A stretch of 64,000 nt of DNA from Gammaproteobacteria bacterium (GTDB lineage: Bacteria; Pseudomonadota; Gammaproteobacteria; Competibacterales; Competibacteraceae): the NCBI GenBank assembly GCA_024235035.1, contig JACKNE010000007.1, positions 124,001 to 188,000 on the forward strand. Reading direction: 5' to 3'. The position numbers and the translations under genes are program-made. Every line of letters starts with the position of its first letter. Positions within the stretch are counted from its first letter, which is position 1. A model generated the notes under the pieces. The model saw only the letters and a program-made list of their open reading frames with translations, searched no databases and was not told the origin of the DNA. Positions 44,204-52,574 of this stretch are shown here, one piece after another.

Positions 44204-46255
44204 ATGACTGTGCCTCTTGTCAATTCGCATACTACATTTGATTCCACCAGCGTGATCTTGGTGTTGGATGATGAACTCCACACCCTAAAGGCTTGGTACC
44301 GTCAACTGTATCATGAACACCAGATATTCACCGCCACCACGGTCGAGCAAGCGCTGCTCTTTCTCGATGAGCAAACCGTGGACACGGTTGTGATCAACCA
44401 ACGCATGCCTGGTGTCACCGATGTCGAATTCCTCAACGCAGTGCGACAACGCGTTGCAAACACTGTGCGAATTCTGTGTGTCAACGATTCGGATCTGGAT
44501 ACAGCGATTCGGGAAGCGCATTTTCGGGCTGAAAATCAGTGGGTGCTCAGCGAACTCAACGAAGCCAAGCGACAACTGGAAAAGCAAGTGAGTCAGCAAG
44601 CACAGATGTTGCGCGAGAGAGAGGAAAATTTTCAGAGTGTGGTGCGAAAGAGCCGTGTCGGTATCCTGCTGCTGGACAGAAATGGCGTCATTCTGTTCGC
44701 CAACCCGGCGGCAAGCACTCAGCTGGGACGTGATAATCCGACCTTATTGGGCAGTCAGTTCGGTATTCCGGCGCTGAGTGACAAAGCAGAAATCACTATC
44801 TTACGCCCCGACCAGGCGCAGGGCATCGCTGAAGTCACTGTTGACGAAACGCAATGGCAGGGCCAGGAAGCCTATCTGTTGATGCTGAACGACGTGACCC
44901 GGCACAAGGAAGCGGAAGCCCAAGCCAATCATCTAGCCAACCATGATCACTTAACCACTTTGCCTAATCGCGCCTTGTTTACCGATCGCATCAACCAGGC
45001 GCTCCTGCGGGCGCAGCGCAACAAAACCAAGATGGCTGTTTTGTTCATGGATCTAAATCGTTTCAAGGAAGTTAATGACACTCTAGGGCATCGAGTCGGC
45101 GATCACTTGCTTCAGCAGTTTGCGTCCCGGTTAGCTAAAGCGGTTCGTAAATCCGATACGGTAGCGCGCTTGGGTGGCGACGAATTTACAGTGCTACTGG
45201 AAGGATTGAACCATCGGGAACAAGCCGGCGTCTTTGCTAAGAAATTGCAGAAGCTCTTTAGGCAGCCTTTCACAATAGAGAATAGGGAATTGTTTGCCAC
45301 TCCTAGCATTGGCATCAGCATTTATCCCGATGATACTGAAAACGTCGATGGTCTGTTGCGTTGCGCGGATAGCGCCATGTATTACGCCAAAAATAATAAA
45401 GGGATAGATTACTTTTTTCATTCCGAAGAATTGGATAAAAACGCTCTTAACCATCTGAATCTAGAAAACGACCTGCGCCGGGCATTGGAGCGACAGGAGT
45501 TTGTTCTGTATTACCAAGTTCAAGTACGTCTTCGCGATAGGCGGCCCATCGGTATAGAAGCATTGGTGCGCTGGCAACATCCCAATCGAGGCTTGGTTCC
45601 AGCCAACGATTTCATCCCCTTACTCGAAGAGACTGGCTTGATCGTGCCTGTCAGCGACTGGATTCTGGCGGAAACCTGTCGACAAATCGTGGAGTGGCGC
45701 GCTATGGGCGTCGAGCTTTTGCCGGTGGCGGTCAATATTTCTCCTAAGCAATTAGTGGATAAGGATTTTGTTGGAATGCTTAAGGATTTGCTGGATTACA
45801 GTAATACGCAACCCCACCTGCTGAGATTGGAATTAACCGAAAACGCAGTCATGCAAGATCAATTTCGTGCTGAGCAAACCCTGAACGCTCTGCGCGAGCT
45901 GGGTATCGAGTTGCACATGGATGACTTCGGCGTGGGTTATTCATCCCTTGGTCTGTTAAAGCAACTCCCTTTTGATGTGGTGAAGATGGACCGGAGCTTT
46001 ATTATCGACGTATTGACCGACTCTAGCAGCGCCCTGCTGAGCCAAGCGATCATCAATATGGCGCATGGCCTGAAAAAACCGGTGACTGCCGAAGGTGTCG
46101 AAACCGCCGAACAGGTTGTGTATTTACTAGATATCGGCTGTGATTACGCACAAGGTTGGTACTTTGGTCAGCCTATTTCCGCAGCCAGCATGGCGGATGA
46201 CTTGCAAAAATGGACGAAGCATCTCAGTTCACCTGCGCCCGGAGAGAGTGGATGA
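44204..46255 (+). CDS. Pseudo-receiver-PAS-GGDEF-EAL protein
   Basis: This 683-residue cytoplasmic c-di-GMP enzyme starts with a receiver domain (about 15-130) that keeps the acidic pair in VILVLDDE but has Asn at position 65 (VVINQRMPG) where the phospho-acceptor Asp should be. It also lacks the usual Thr and the Lys-Pro loop. A coiled segment and PAS domain (about 130-250) follow, then GGDEF (LGGDEFTVLLEGL, residues 324-328) and EAL (IEALVRWQHPNRG to VTAEGVETAEQVVYL), both apparently intact. GAAGG lies 7 nt before the ATG at 44204. It is the first gene of the operon that ends in kaiC, and overlaps the next start by 4 bp (ATGA). Confidence 0.92.
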   Translation: MTVPLVNSHTTFDSTSVILVLDDELHTLKAWYRQLYHEHQIFTATTVEQALLFLDEQTVDTVVINQRMPGVTDVEFLNAVRQRVANTVRILCVNDSDLDTAIREAHFRAENQWVLSELNEAKRQLEKQVSQQAQMLREREENFQSVVRKSRVGILLLDRNGVILFANPAASTQLGRDNPTLLGSQFGIPALSDKAEITILRPDQAQGIAEVTVDETQWQGQEAYLLMLNDVTRHKEAEAQANHLANHDHLTTLPNRALFTDRINQALLRAQRNKTKMAVLFMDLNRFKEVNDTLGHRVGDHLLQQFASRLAKAVRKSDTVARLGGDEFTVLLEGLNHREQAGVFAKKLQKLFRQPFTIENRELFATPSIGISIYPDDTENVDGLLRCADSAMYYAKNNKGIDYFFHSEELDKNALNHLNLENDLRRALERQEFVLYYQVQVRLRDRRPIGIEALVRWQHPNRGLVPANDFIPLLEETGLIVPVSDWILAETCRQIVEWRAMGVELLPVAVNISPKQLVDKDFVGMLKDLLDYSNTQPHLLRLELTENAVMQDQFRAEQTLNALRELGIELHMDDFGVGYSSLGLLKQLPFDVVKMDRSFIIDVLTDSSSALLSQAIINMAHGLKKPVTAEGVETAEQVVYLLDIGCDYAQGWYFGQPISAASMADDLQKWTKHLSSPAPGESG

Positions 46256-47007
46256 AGCATGCAAGGCGTATCTTGCTGGCCCTTTTTATCCTGACGCCAG
46301 GAATGGCGGTAGCGGCGCCAGTGACGGAGTCCCCACTACGGTTACGGCTCACGACCAGCGAAGCTCCTCCCCTGATCAAGCGAACTCAGGATGGCTTTCT
46401 CGACCAGGTTATTATCGAAGCGATACGCCGGACCGGAATCGAAGCCGAGATTGTATGCTTACCCAACGTACGCGCGCTCAAATCCGTGGATGAAGGCGAT
46501 TACGATGGTAATTACGCGCGTATCGCGGGCATTAAAAAACACTTTTCGCACCTGATTCCGGTACCAGAAAAAGTGATGGACATGGTCTTTGTCGCGTTTG
46601 CTGCTCCGGAGCTGATCGTTTACGGAGACGGTTGGGAGATCATCCAGAATCGTAATGTGGCGCTGGTCCGTGGTTGGAAAATCTATGAGGAGAGTGTATT
46701 AGCGCATCAACCCCGCACCGCATTGACCGTCACCGAACCCGAACAACTTTTTCGCATGCTGCAAGCGGGGCACGTGGAACTGGCGCTGTATGAACTCTGG
46801 TCGGGCCGCTATTTGCTTAATCAACTAGGCATTGACGATATCGATGCGGTGGAGCCGCCACTCGCGATACGTGAGATGTTTCTCTACCTTCACGAACGCC
46901 ACGCTGCTCTGGCGCCGCGGATTGCCGCCGCGTTGCGCGGTATGAAGCAGGACGGAAGTTATCAACAGCTAGCCGATAAATTGCTCAAGTCCGGCGCGGG
47001 CGAATGA
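46252..47007 (+). CDS. Periplasmic solute-binding protein (family 3-like)
   Basis: This 251-residue protein has a signal peptide (KHARRILLALFILTPGMAVA, with probable cleavage after AVA) and a type-II periplasmic-binding fold: LRLRLTTSEAPPLIKRTQDG, then DQVIIEAIRRTGIEAEIVCL and DGNYARIAGIKKHFSHLIPV. There are no permease or ATPase genes nearby, so it may act as the sensory partner of the histidine kinase encoded next rather than in transport. It overlaps both neighbours by 4 bp (ATGA at each end), so expression is tightly coupled. The ligand is unknown; amino-acid-like compounds are typical for the family. Confidence 0.85.
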   Translation: MKHARRILLALFILTPGMAVAAPVTESPLRLRLTTSEAPPLIKRTQDGFLDQVIIEAIRRTGIEAEIVCLPNVRALKSVDEGDYDGNYARIAGIKKHFSHLIPVPEKVMDMVFVAFAAPELIVYGDGWEIIQNRNVALVRGWKIYEESVLAHQPRTALTVTEPEQLFRMLQAGHVELALYELWSGRYLLNQLGIDDIDAVEPPLAIREMFLYLHERHAALAPRIAAALRGMKQDGSYQQLADKLLKSGAGE

Positions 47008-48827
47008 CGAGCGTACTTTCCCTGCCGCGACACCGGATTGATCGGACGCTGATTGCCGGCATCGCTCTGTTAAGCTTATTGGTGATGCTCGGTGCGACTG
47101 TCGTCCAATTTTATCGCGACTACCAAATTGCTCGGGCTGGGCTGATGAATACTTTCGATCAAGCGCGCCGAATTGCCGACTCCAGCCTGAGCTTGGCGCT
47201 CTGGACCGAAAATGACGCACAGATTCAGGCGTTACTAGATCTTCTGGTAAAGATGCCCCATCTCTACTATGCAGAAATAGCGGAGCGCGGCCAGATTCGA
47301 GCGCGGTCTGGTCAACCTTCAGTCCAATATCCTGTTGAATGGGAAATTCCATTGCACTTCACTCTAGACGGCCAGCCATTGGAAATCGCTCATCTGCGCT
47401 TAGTGGGTGGCGAAGATGCTATTCGCGCTCAACTGATCCGTCGTTTTCTGCAGCGGCTGAGCACCACCGCCGTGGAAATACTGGCATTGGCCCTGTTTAT
47501 CCTGTTGTTCCTGTCCCACTACCTGACCCGTCATCTACAGGCCATTGCTCGCTATGTCGGCGCACTGGATTTCGCCCATGATTCGGGCGACTTGCAGTTG
47601 AATCGCCCCACATCGGCGCGCGGTGAGGATGAACTCGATATTGTGGTTGCCAATATCAATCAAACTCGTCGTAAGTTGATGGGCCTTTATGCGGATGAAC
47701 ACGCCCGCTCCAAAACGGCGCTTCTGCATCTTGAATACGCCCTAGCTAACATGACCGAAGGGCTGGCATTGATGGATGCCGAGGGTATGGTATTGTTGGC
47801 TAATTCTCAATTGAACGCGCTGTACAACGTGGGCAATGCTCCACTGTGGGTTGAGGGGCAACCGCTGGCCGCTATCAACGCTGCGCTGATCGAACGGATG
47901 ATCGTCATCGAGGGAACCGCGATTGAAACGGCAGCGGACATGCGCTTGTTGGAACGTCGCTTGTCCGATGGACGGTGGGTGCTGGTGCGAGATCGCAGGT
48001 TGCCCAGCGGACGCCGGTTACAATTGCACACCGAGATTACCCTGCTCAAGCAGCGCGAGTTGGATTTGCAGCGCAGCAACGCGGATCTGGAGCAATTTGC
48101 CTATGTCGCCTCCCATGATCTGCAAGAACCTTTGCGCATGATTACCGGCTATCTGCAACTGCTGGAGCGTCGTTATTGGGACAAATTGGACGACTCAGCC
48201 CGCGAGTTCATCGCTATCGCGGTGCAAGGGGCCAAGCGCATGCAACAACTGATTCTCGACCTATTGACCTTCTCGCGGATCAGCACGCGCAGCCAAGTTC
48301 ACGCGTCCACTGATATGGAACAGGTGCTCTCCGAGATTCTCGCCAATCTCGAAGCTGCCATCCATGAGCATGCAGCCCTCATCCAGCACGATCCGTTGCC
48401 CACCGTCGCCGCCGATCCAGGGCAAATGCGCCTGCTACTGCAAAACTTGCTGACCAATGCTCTCCGCTTCCATAAACCGGACCAGCCGCCACAGATCACG
48501 ATCAGCGCTAAGCATCTCGAAAAAACTCATCTTGCCGCACTGGACGGATGGATTTCTGGCTGGGTCTTTTCCGTGTGTGATCAGGGTATTGGCATCGAAG
48601 CGCGTTTTTTTGAACGCATCTTCGTGATTTTCCAGCGTTTGCATACCCAGGAGGAATATCCAGGCACTGGGATCGGATTGGCGCTCTGTAAAAAAATCAT
48701 CGAGCGTCACGGCGGGCGGATTTGGGTCGAATCCACGCCAAATCAAGGAACATGTTTTCACTTCTTTCTCGCGGATCATTATCCATCGCCGACCCCGCTT
48801 AATCCTGCGTCTGTTGCTAACACCTAA
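47004..48827 (+). CDS. Membrane sensor histidine kinase (phytochrome-type core)
   Basis: This 607-residue sensor has two transmembrane segments (about 17-37 and 155-175) around a periplasmic domain, a HAMP-like region, a PAS-like domain (about 240-350), then HisKA with AYVASHDLQEPLRMI (phospho-acceptor His371) and an ATPase domain with NLLTNALRFHK (N box), VCDQGIGIEARFFERIF (G1/F) and GTGIGLALCKKI (G2). The SHDLQEPLR form of the H box is the one found in cyanobacterial phytochrome-like kinases, which pair with Rcp1-type regulators, such as the one encoded next. It overlaps the binding-protein gene by 4 bp, and its periplasmic domain may receive that protein's signal. Confidence 0.93.
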   Translation: MTSVLSLPRHRIDRTLIAGIALLSLLVMLGATVVQFYRDYQIARAGLMNTFDQARRIADSSLSLALWTENDAQIQALLDLLVKMPHLYYAEIAERGQIRARSGQPSVQYPVEWEIPLHFTLDGQPLEIAHLRLVGGEDAIRAQLIRRFLQRLSTTAVEILALALFILLFLSHYLTRHLQAIARYVGALDFAHDSGDLQLNRPTSARGEDELDIVVANINQTRRKLMGLYADEHARSKTALLHLEYALANMTEGLALMDAEGMVLLANSQLNALYNVGNAPLWVEGQPLAAINAALIERMIVIEGTAIETAADMRLLERRLSDGRWVLVRDRRLPSGRRLQLHTEITLLKQRELDLQRSNADLEQFAYVASHDLQEPLRMITGYLQLLERRYWDKLDDSAREFIAIAVQGAKRMQQLILDLLTFSRISTRSQVHASTDMEQVLSEILANLEAAIHEHAALIQHDPLPTVAADPGQMRLLLQNLLTNALRFHKPDQPPQITISAKHLEKTHLAALDGWISGWVFSVCDQGIGIEARFFERIFVIFQRLHTQEEYPGTGIGLALCKKIIERHGGRIWVESTPNQGTCFHFFLADHYPSPTPLNPASVANT

Positions 48828-48849
48828 CATCTTGGAGTCATAGACTGTC

Positions 48850-49305
48850 ATGGAAAGTGCCTACCACGCGATTCGACCGATCGATATTCTGCTGGTTGAA
48901 GATAATCCTGCAGACGCACGGCTGACCTGTGAAGTGTTAAAAGATGGCAAGATCGCTAACCATATCCATATCGTGGATGATGGGATTAAAGCGTTGGCGT
49001 TTCTGCGTCGGCAAGCGCCTTATGCAGATGCGCCCGTTCCTGACATTATCCTGTTGGATCTGAATATGCCGCGCATGGATGGACGGGCTGTACTGGCGGA
49101 GATCAAAGCCGACCCCGTGTTGAAAGTGTTGCCGGTGGTCATTCTCACCACCTCCCAGGCAGATGAAGACATCTTGCGTTCCTATGAATTACAGGCTAAT
49201 TGCTATATCACCAAGCCAGTGGATCTCGACCAGTTGATTAAAGTGGTGTCCACGATCGAGGAGTTTTGGTTTACTATCGTGCGTCTTCCCACCCAGAGGA
49301 GATAA
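48850..49305 (+). CDS. Rcp1-like single-domain response regulator
   Basis: This stand-alone receiver of 151 residues shows the acidic pair in DILLVEDNPADARL, phospho-acceptor Asp70 in PDIILLDLNMPRMDGRAV, the Thr switch in VVILTTSQADEDI and the Lys in CYITKPVDLDQLI. The long loop between helix 2 and strand 3 and the VEDNPADARL start are typical of Rcp1-type partners of phytochrome-like kinases. It has no output domain, so it probably carries phosphate to another protein, perhaps the receiver-KaiA gene product 6 bp downstream. It starts 23 bp after the kinase gene. Confidence 0.92.
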   Translation: MESAYHAIRPIDILLVEDNPADARLTCEVLKDGKIANHIHIVDDGIKALAFLRRQAPYADAPVPDIILLDLNMPRMDGRAVLAEIKADPVLKVLPVVILTTSQADEDILRSYELQANCYITKPVDLDQLIKVVSTIEEFWFTIVRLPTQRR

Positions 49306-49311
49306 GCCAGC

Positions 49312-50187
49312 ATGGCTGTTTCATGCGCGTTGGGCCAACCGCTGAACCTATTGCTGGTTGAAGATGATGGCGGCCATGCCCGGTTGACCAGGGAATGGCT
49401 CCAGCAGGCCGATCCGCTTGGCTTTACCATCACGCACACGATGACTTTGGCTCAAGCCATCGCTGCACTGCAAGGACAGGTTTTCGATCTTATCGCATTG
49501 GATTTGGGGCTACCGGATAGCCAAGGATTGGCGACCATGGAAAAAATACGCGCTGTGAGATCGAATATCCCGATTGTGGTATTGACCAGCCAGTCGGATG
49601 AGTTCATAGGCATCGCTGCAGTCGAAGCGGGCGCTCAGGATTATCTGGTCAAAGGCTACTTTGAACCTGAATACATCCTCTCTCGCACCCTGAAATACGC
49701 CGTAGAGCGCTATCAACTGCAACAACGAGCGAATGCGGCCCGCGAGGAGGCGGAACAACAGCAGGAACTGCTGGCGCTGACCGAGAGAATCAGCGGTCAT
49801 ACCCCTGTGACGCTGTCGGTCTATGGTCAAAAACCCTTGGCTGATCATGACGCGGCGCTGTTCCAAACACTGGTCAACATCTATCGCGATTTGTTGGAAA
49901 AGGCGGTGGAACAACAAGCATTCAAGGTTGAACATCCCGTCGATCACGGCTTGACCGCACTGGCTCAGCAATTGGGCTTTTTGAGAGCCGGGCCGCGTGA
50001 TGTCATTGACCTACACTCCCAAGCCTTAAAAAGCGTCTTGCAGAACCGGGGTAAATTCGCCGCCAGGTTCTATATCGACGAAGGACGGCTGATGGCGCTG
50101 GAACTGATGGGAGATCTGGTCAGTTACTATCGGCATTTCTACCGGAATGCGCTGAAAACCGAACCGACTGGAAAAGCATCTCTTTGA
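49312..50187 (+). CDS. Receiver-KaiA chimera (KaiA3-like clock component)
   Basis: This 291-residue protein has an N-terminal receiver (about 10-130) with acidic residues in LLLVEDDGGHARL, phospho-acceptor Asp64 in FDLIALDLGLPDSQG, Thr92 and Lys114, so it should be phosphorylatable. A charged coiled segment follows. The C-terminal part (about 180-285) has no helix-turn-helix. It resembles the KaiA C-terminal four-helix domain: TLVNIYRDLLEKAVEQQ aligns with KaiA LQRTYREIILDYFN, RDVIDLHSQALKSV with SQVVEIHMELMDEF, and the last helix LVSYYRHFYRNAL with LCEMYRRSI. KaiA stimulates KaiC autophosphorylation; a receiver-KaiA chimera called KaiA3 is known in Synechocystis. The position directly before kaiB and kaiC supports this. 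Domain similarity is by eye only. Confidence 0.7.
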   Translation: MAVSCALGQPLNLLLVEDDGGHARLTREWLQQADPLGFTITHTMTLAQAIAALQGQVFDLIALDLGLPDSQGLATMEKIRAVRSNIPIVVLTSQSDEFIGIAAVEAGAQDYLVKGYFEPEYILSRTLKYAVERYQLQQRANAAREEAEQQQELLALTERISGHTPVTLSVYGQKPLADHDAALFQTLVNIYRDLLEKAVEQQAFKVEHPVDHGLTALAQQLGFLRAGPRDVIDLHSQALKSVLQNRGKFAARFYIDEGRLMALELMGDLVSYYRHFYRNALKTEPTGKASL

Positions 50188-50200
50188 TGGACTCTATGCC

Positions 50201-50482
50201 ATGAATAAGTACTTGCTCAAGCTCTATATTACTGGATGCACTCCACAAAGCGAACGCGCCATTAGTAATCTGTACCGAATTTGTGGGGAGGAAATGCCGG
50301 GCCAGTTCGAGGTGCAGATCATTGACGTCTTGCAATCACCTGAACTCGCTGAGAAAGACCGCATTATTGCTACGCCGACCCTGGTCAAAGATTTGCCGCC
50401 ACCTCTGCGCCGCATTATTGGTGACCTATCCAATGTCGAGCGCGTCCTCAGAGGACTGGATCTTGAGCAAACCAACGGATAA
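50201..50482 (+). CDS. kaiB: Circadian clock-type protein KaiB
   Basis: KaiB is the fold-switching thioredoxin-like protein that binds phosphorylated KaiC. The 93-residue length is normal, and the sequence is close to the cyanobacterial one: YLLKLYITGCTPQSERAISN (cyanobacteria: YILKLYVAGNTPNSVRALKT) then IDVLQSPELAEKDRIIATPT and LVKDLPPPLRRIIGDLSN. The C-terminal acidic tail of cyanobacterial KaiB is short here. It lies 13 bp after the receiver-KaiA gene and 16 bp before kaiC, so the three form one unit. Confidence 0.95.
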   Translation: MNKYLLKLYITGCTPQSERAISNLYRICGEEMPGQFEVQIIDVLQSPELAEKDRIIATPTLVKDLPPPLRRIIGDLSNVERVLRGLDLEQTNG

Positions 50483-50498
50483 TCATAAGGAATGACGC

Positions 50499-52022
50499 AT
50501 GCCTTCCCATCACTTTAGCCAGATTAGCAAGCTGGCGACGGGAATTACCGGCTTTGACGCGATTGCCAGAGGCGGACTGCCTGAGGGGCGCACCACCCTG
50601 CTTGCCGGTTCGGCGGGCAGCGCCAAGACGGTGTTCGCGGTCCAGTTTCTTGCTGAAGGCATCCGCCAATTTGACCAACACGGTGTGTTCGTGACGTTCG
50701 AGGAAGCGCCGGCTGATATCCGCCGTAATATGGCCTCCCTGGGTTGGGACATCGCTACCTGGGAAGCGGAGGGACGCTGGGTCTTCGTCGATGCCTCACC
50801 GCTGCCTGGTGAGACCGAGGTGATCGTCGGCGCTTACGATCTCGGCGCGCTGCTGGCCCGGATCGAAGCCGCGGTCAACCGAGTCGGCGCACGGCGATTG
50901 GCCATGGATTCACTGGGTTCTCTGTTCAGTTATTTCGAAAATCATGTGCTGATCCGCAACGAATTGTTCCGTATTTCAGCTGCGCTGAAGCTGATGAAGA
51001 TCACGGCGATCATGACCGCCGAGCGCACGCAAGAATACGGTGACATCAGCCGCTACGGAGTGGAAGAGTTCGTGGTCGATAATGTCATGATTTTGCGCAA
51101 TGTGTTGGAAGGGGAAAAGCGGCGGCGCACCTTGGAGCTGCTCAAGTTTCGCGGCACCGAGCACCAAAAAGGCGAATATCCGCTAACCGTGCTCCCTGGC
51201 CAAGGCATCGTGGTCATCCCGTTGTCCGCCATCGAACTCAAGCAGCGATCGTCGAACACGCGCATCACCTCCGGCAGTCTTGAACTGGATGTCATGTGCG
51301 GCGGCGGCTTCTTTCGCGACTCGATCATTCTGGTGTCCGGAGCCACCGGTTGCGGCAAAACGCTCATCTCCACCGAATTTGCCGCCAGTGGCGCGATCGG
51401 CGACGAACGCTGCTTGTTTCTGGCCTTCGAGGAGAGCCGGGATCAGTTGACGCGCAACGCCACCGGCTGGGGCAAAGATTTCGAGGATCTGGAATCCCGG
51501 GGTCTGCTCAAGATCGTCGCGACTTATCCGGAAACCATGGGGCTGGAAGATCATCTGATCGCCATCAAGACGGCCATCGATGAATTTCAACCCAGCCGTG
51601 TAGCGGTAGACAGCCTGTCGGCCCTAGAGCGAGTTTCTACGGTGAAGGGTTATCGTGAATTCGTCATTGGTCTGACCTCGTTCATCAAGCACCGCGAAAT
51701 CGCTGGTCTGTTCACCTCGACGACTCCGCGTCTCATCGGCGGTGAATCGATCACCGAAGCCCATATTTCCACGATCACCGACTCCATTATCCTGCTGCGT
51801 TACGTGGAAATGTTTGGAGAGATCACCCGCGGCATCACGGTGTTGAAAATGCGCGGCTCGGCCCACGATAAGGAGATCCGCGAGTTTTCCATCGATGCCA
51901 CCGGCATGCATATTGGCCAAGCTTTCCGTAACGTCACCGGTATCCTGTCGGGCCACCCACGCCATGTAGAGCCTCAGGAAATCGGGCGCTTAAACACCTT
52001 GTTTATTGATGACGAGGTCTGA
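50499..52022 (+). CDS. kaiC: Circadian clock-type protein KaiC
   Basis: KaiC is a double-RecA-type ATPase, autokinase and phosphatase. The 507-residue protein has CI with Walker A GSAGSAKT (37-44) and catalytic Glu pair E68-E69 (VTFEEAP), and CII with GATGCGKT (281-288) and E311-E312 (LAFEESR). In the CII segment ESITEAHISTITDSIILLRY, T419, S424 and T425 align with T426, S431 and T432 of Synechococcus KaiC, the phosphorylation sites, so autokinase activity is expected. The C-terminal tail that KaiA binds is shorter and different (RHVEPQEIGRLNTLF), as in KaiC3-type proteins. It ends the seven-gene operon and is convergent with the Hyf-I-like gene (37 bp between stops). Confidence 0.96.
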   Translation: MPSHHFSQISKLATGITGFDAIARGGLPEGRTTLLAGSAGSAKTVFAVQFLAEGIRQFDQHGVFVTFEEAPADIRRNMASLGWDIATWEAEGRWVFVDASPLPGETEVIVGAYDLGALLARIEAAVNRVGARRLAMDSLGSLFSYFENHVLIRNELFRISAALKLMKITAIMTAERTQEYGDISRYGVEEFVVDNVMILRNVLEGEKRRRTLELLKFRGTEHQKGEYPLTVLPGQGIVVIPLSAIELKQRSSNTRITSGSLELDVMCGGGFFRDSIILVSGATGCGKTLISTEFAASGAIGDERCLFLAFEESRDQLTRNATGWGKDFEDLESRGLLKIVATYPETMGLEDHLIAIKTAIDEFQPSRVAVDSLSALERVSTVKGYREFVIGLTSFIKHREIAGLFTSTTPRLIGGESITEAHISTITDSIILLRYVEMFGEITRGITVLKMRGSAHDKEIREFSIDATGMHIGQAFRNVTGILSGHPRHVEPQEIGRLNTLFIDDEV

Positions 52023-52059
52023 GAGTAACTGCTTTTTCAGGACTTCTCCACCAATGCGG

Positions 52060-52563
52060 CTACAACAACGCCAGCAACCCCTCCAGCAACTGCGTCGGAC
52101 TGGGTGGGCAACCGGGAATATGCAAATCCACCGGAATGACCTCGGCCACCCCACCCACACAAGCATAGCTCCCGGCGAACACGCCGCCGTCCCGTCCGCA
52201 ATCGCCGACTGCCACCACCCATTTAGGATCGGGCGTCGCTGCGTAGGTGCGTTCCAGCGCTTCGCGCATATTCGCAGTCACCGGCCCGGTGACCAGCAGG
52301 ACATCGGCATGCCGCGGCGAAGCGACGAAGTGGAAACCGAAGCGCTCCAGATCGTAAAAAGCGTTATGCAGCGCATGAATTTCCAATTCGCAACCGTTGC
52401 AAGAACCGGCATCCACTTGACGGATTGCCAGACTGCGCCCTAACCGCCGCCGGGCCGCTTGATCGACCTGCGCTCCCAGTTCAGCCAACGCCTGTTCGGA
52501 GGGGGCCGGGGCTGGAATGGTCATCGGCGACCGCCAGAGATTCTGCAACAACAATTTGTGCAT
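52060..52563 (-). CDS. Hyf-I/NuoB-like iron-sulphur subunit
   Basis: This 167-residue subunit carries the cluster equivalent to N2 of complex I. All four ligand cysteines are visible: C55 and C58 (AGSCNGCELEIHALHN), C122 (VAVGDCGRDGG) and C152 (LHIPGCPPSPTQLLEG). It is the small electron-transfer subunit of the membrane complex encoded by the genes upstream. I keep the start at 52563 because MHKLLLQNLWRS resembles family N-termini, although the ATG at 52524 is possible. It is the last gene of the six-subunit operon, 11 bp after the large-subunit gene. A truncated copy of its 3' end lies 8.17 kb to the left. Confidence 0.9.
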   Translation of the reverse strand: MHKLLLQNLWRSPMTIPAPAPSEQALAELGAQVDQAARRRLGRSLAIRQVDAGSCNGCELEIHALHNAFYDLERFGFHFVASPRHADVLLVTGPVTANMREALERTYAATPDPKWVVAVGDCGRDGGVFAGSYACVGGVAEVIPVDLHIPGCPPSPTQLLEGLLALL

Positions 52564-52574
52564 GGCCGGATCGC

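Noticed and set aside
49312..50187. Ordinary NarL-type response regulator
   Set aside because: There is no helix-turn-helix after the receiver; the C-terminal helices resemble KaiA and the gene directly precedes kaiB and kaiC.
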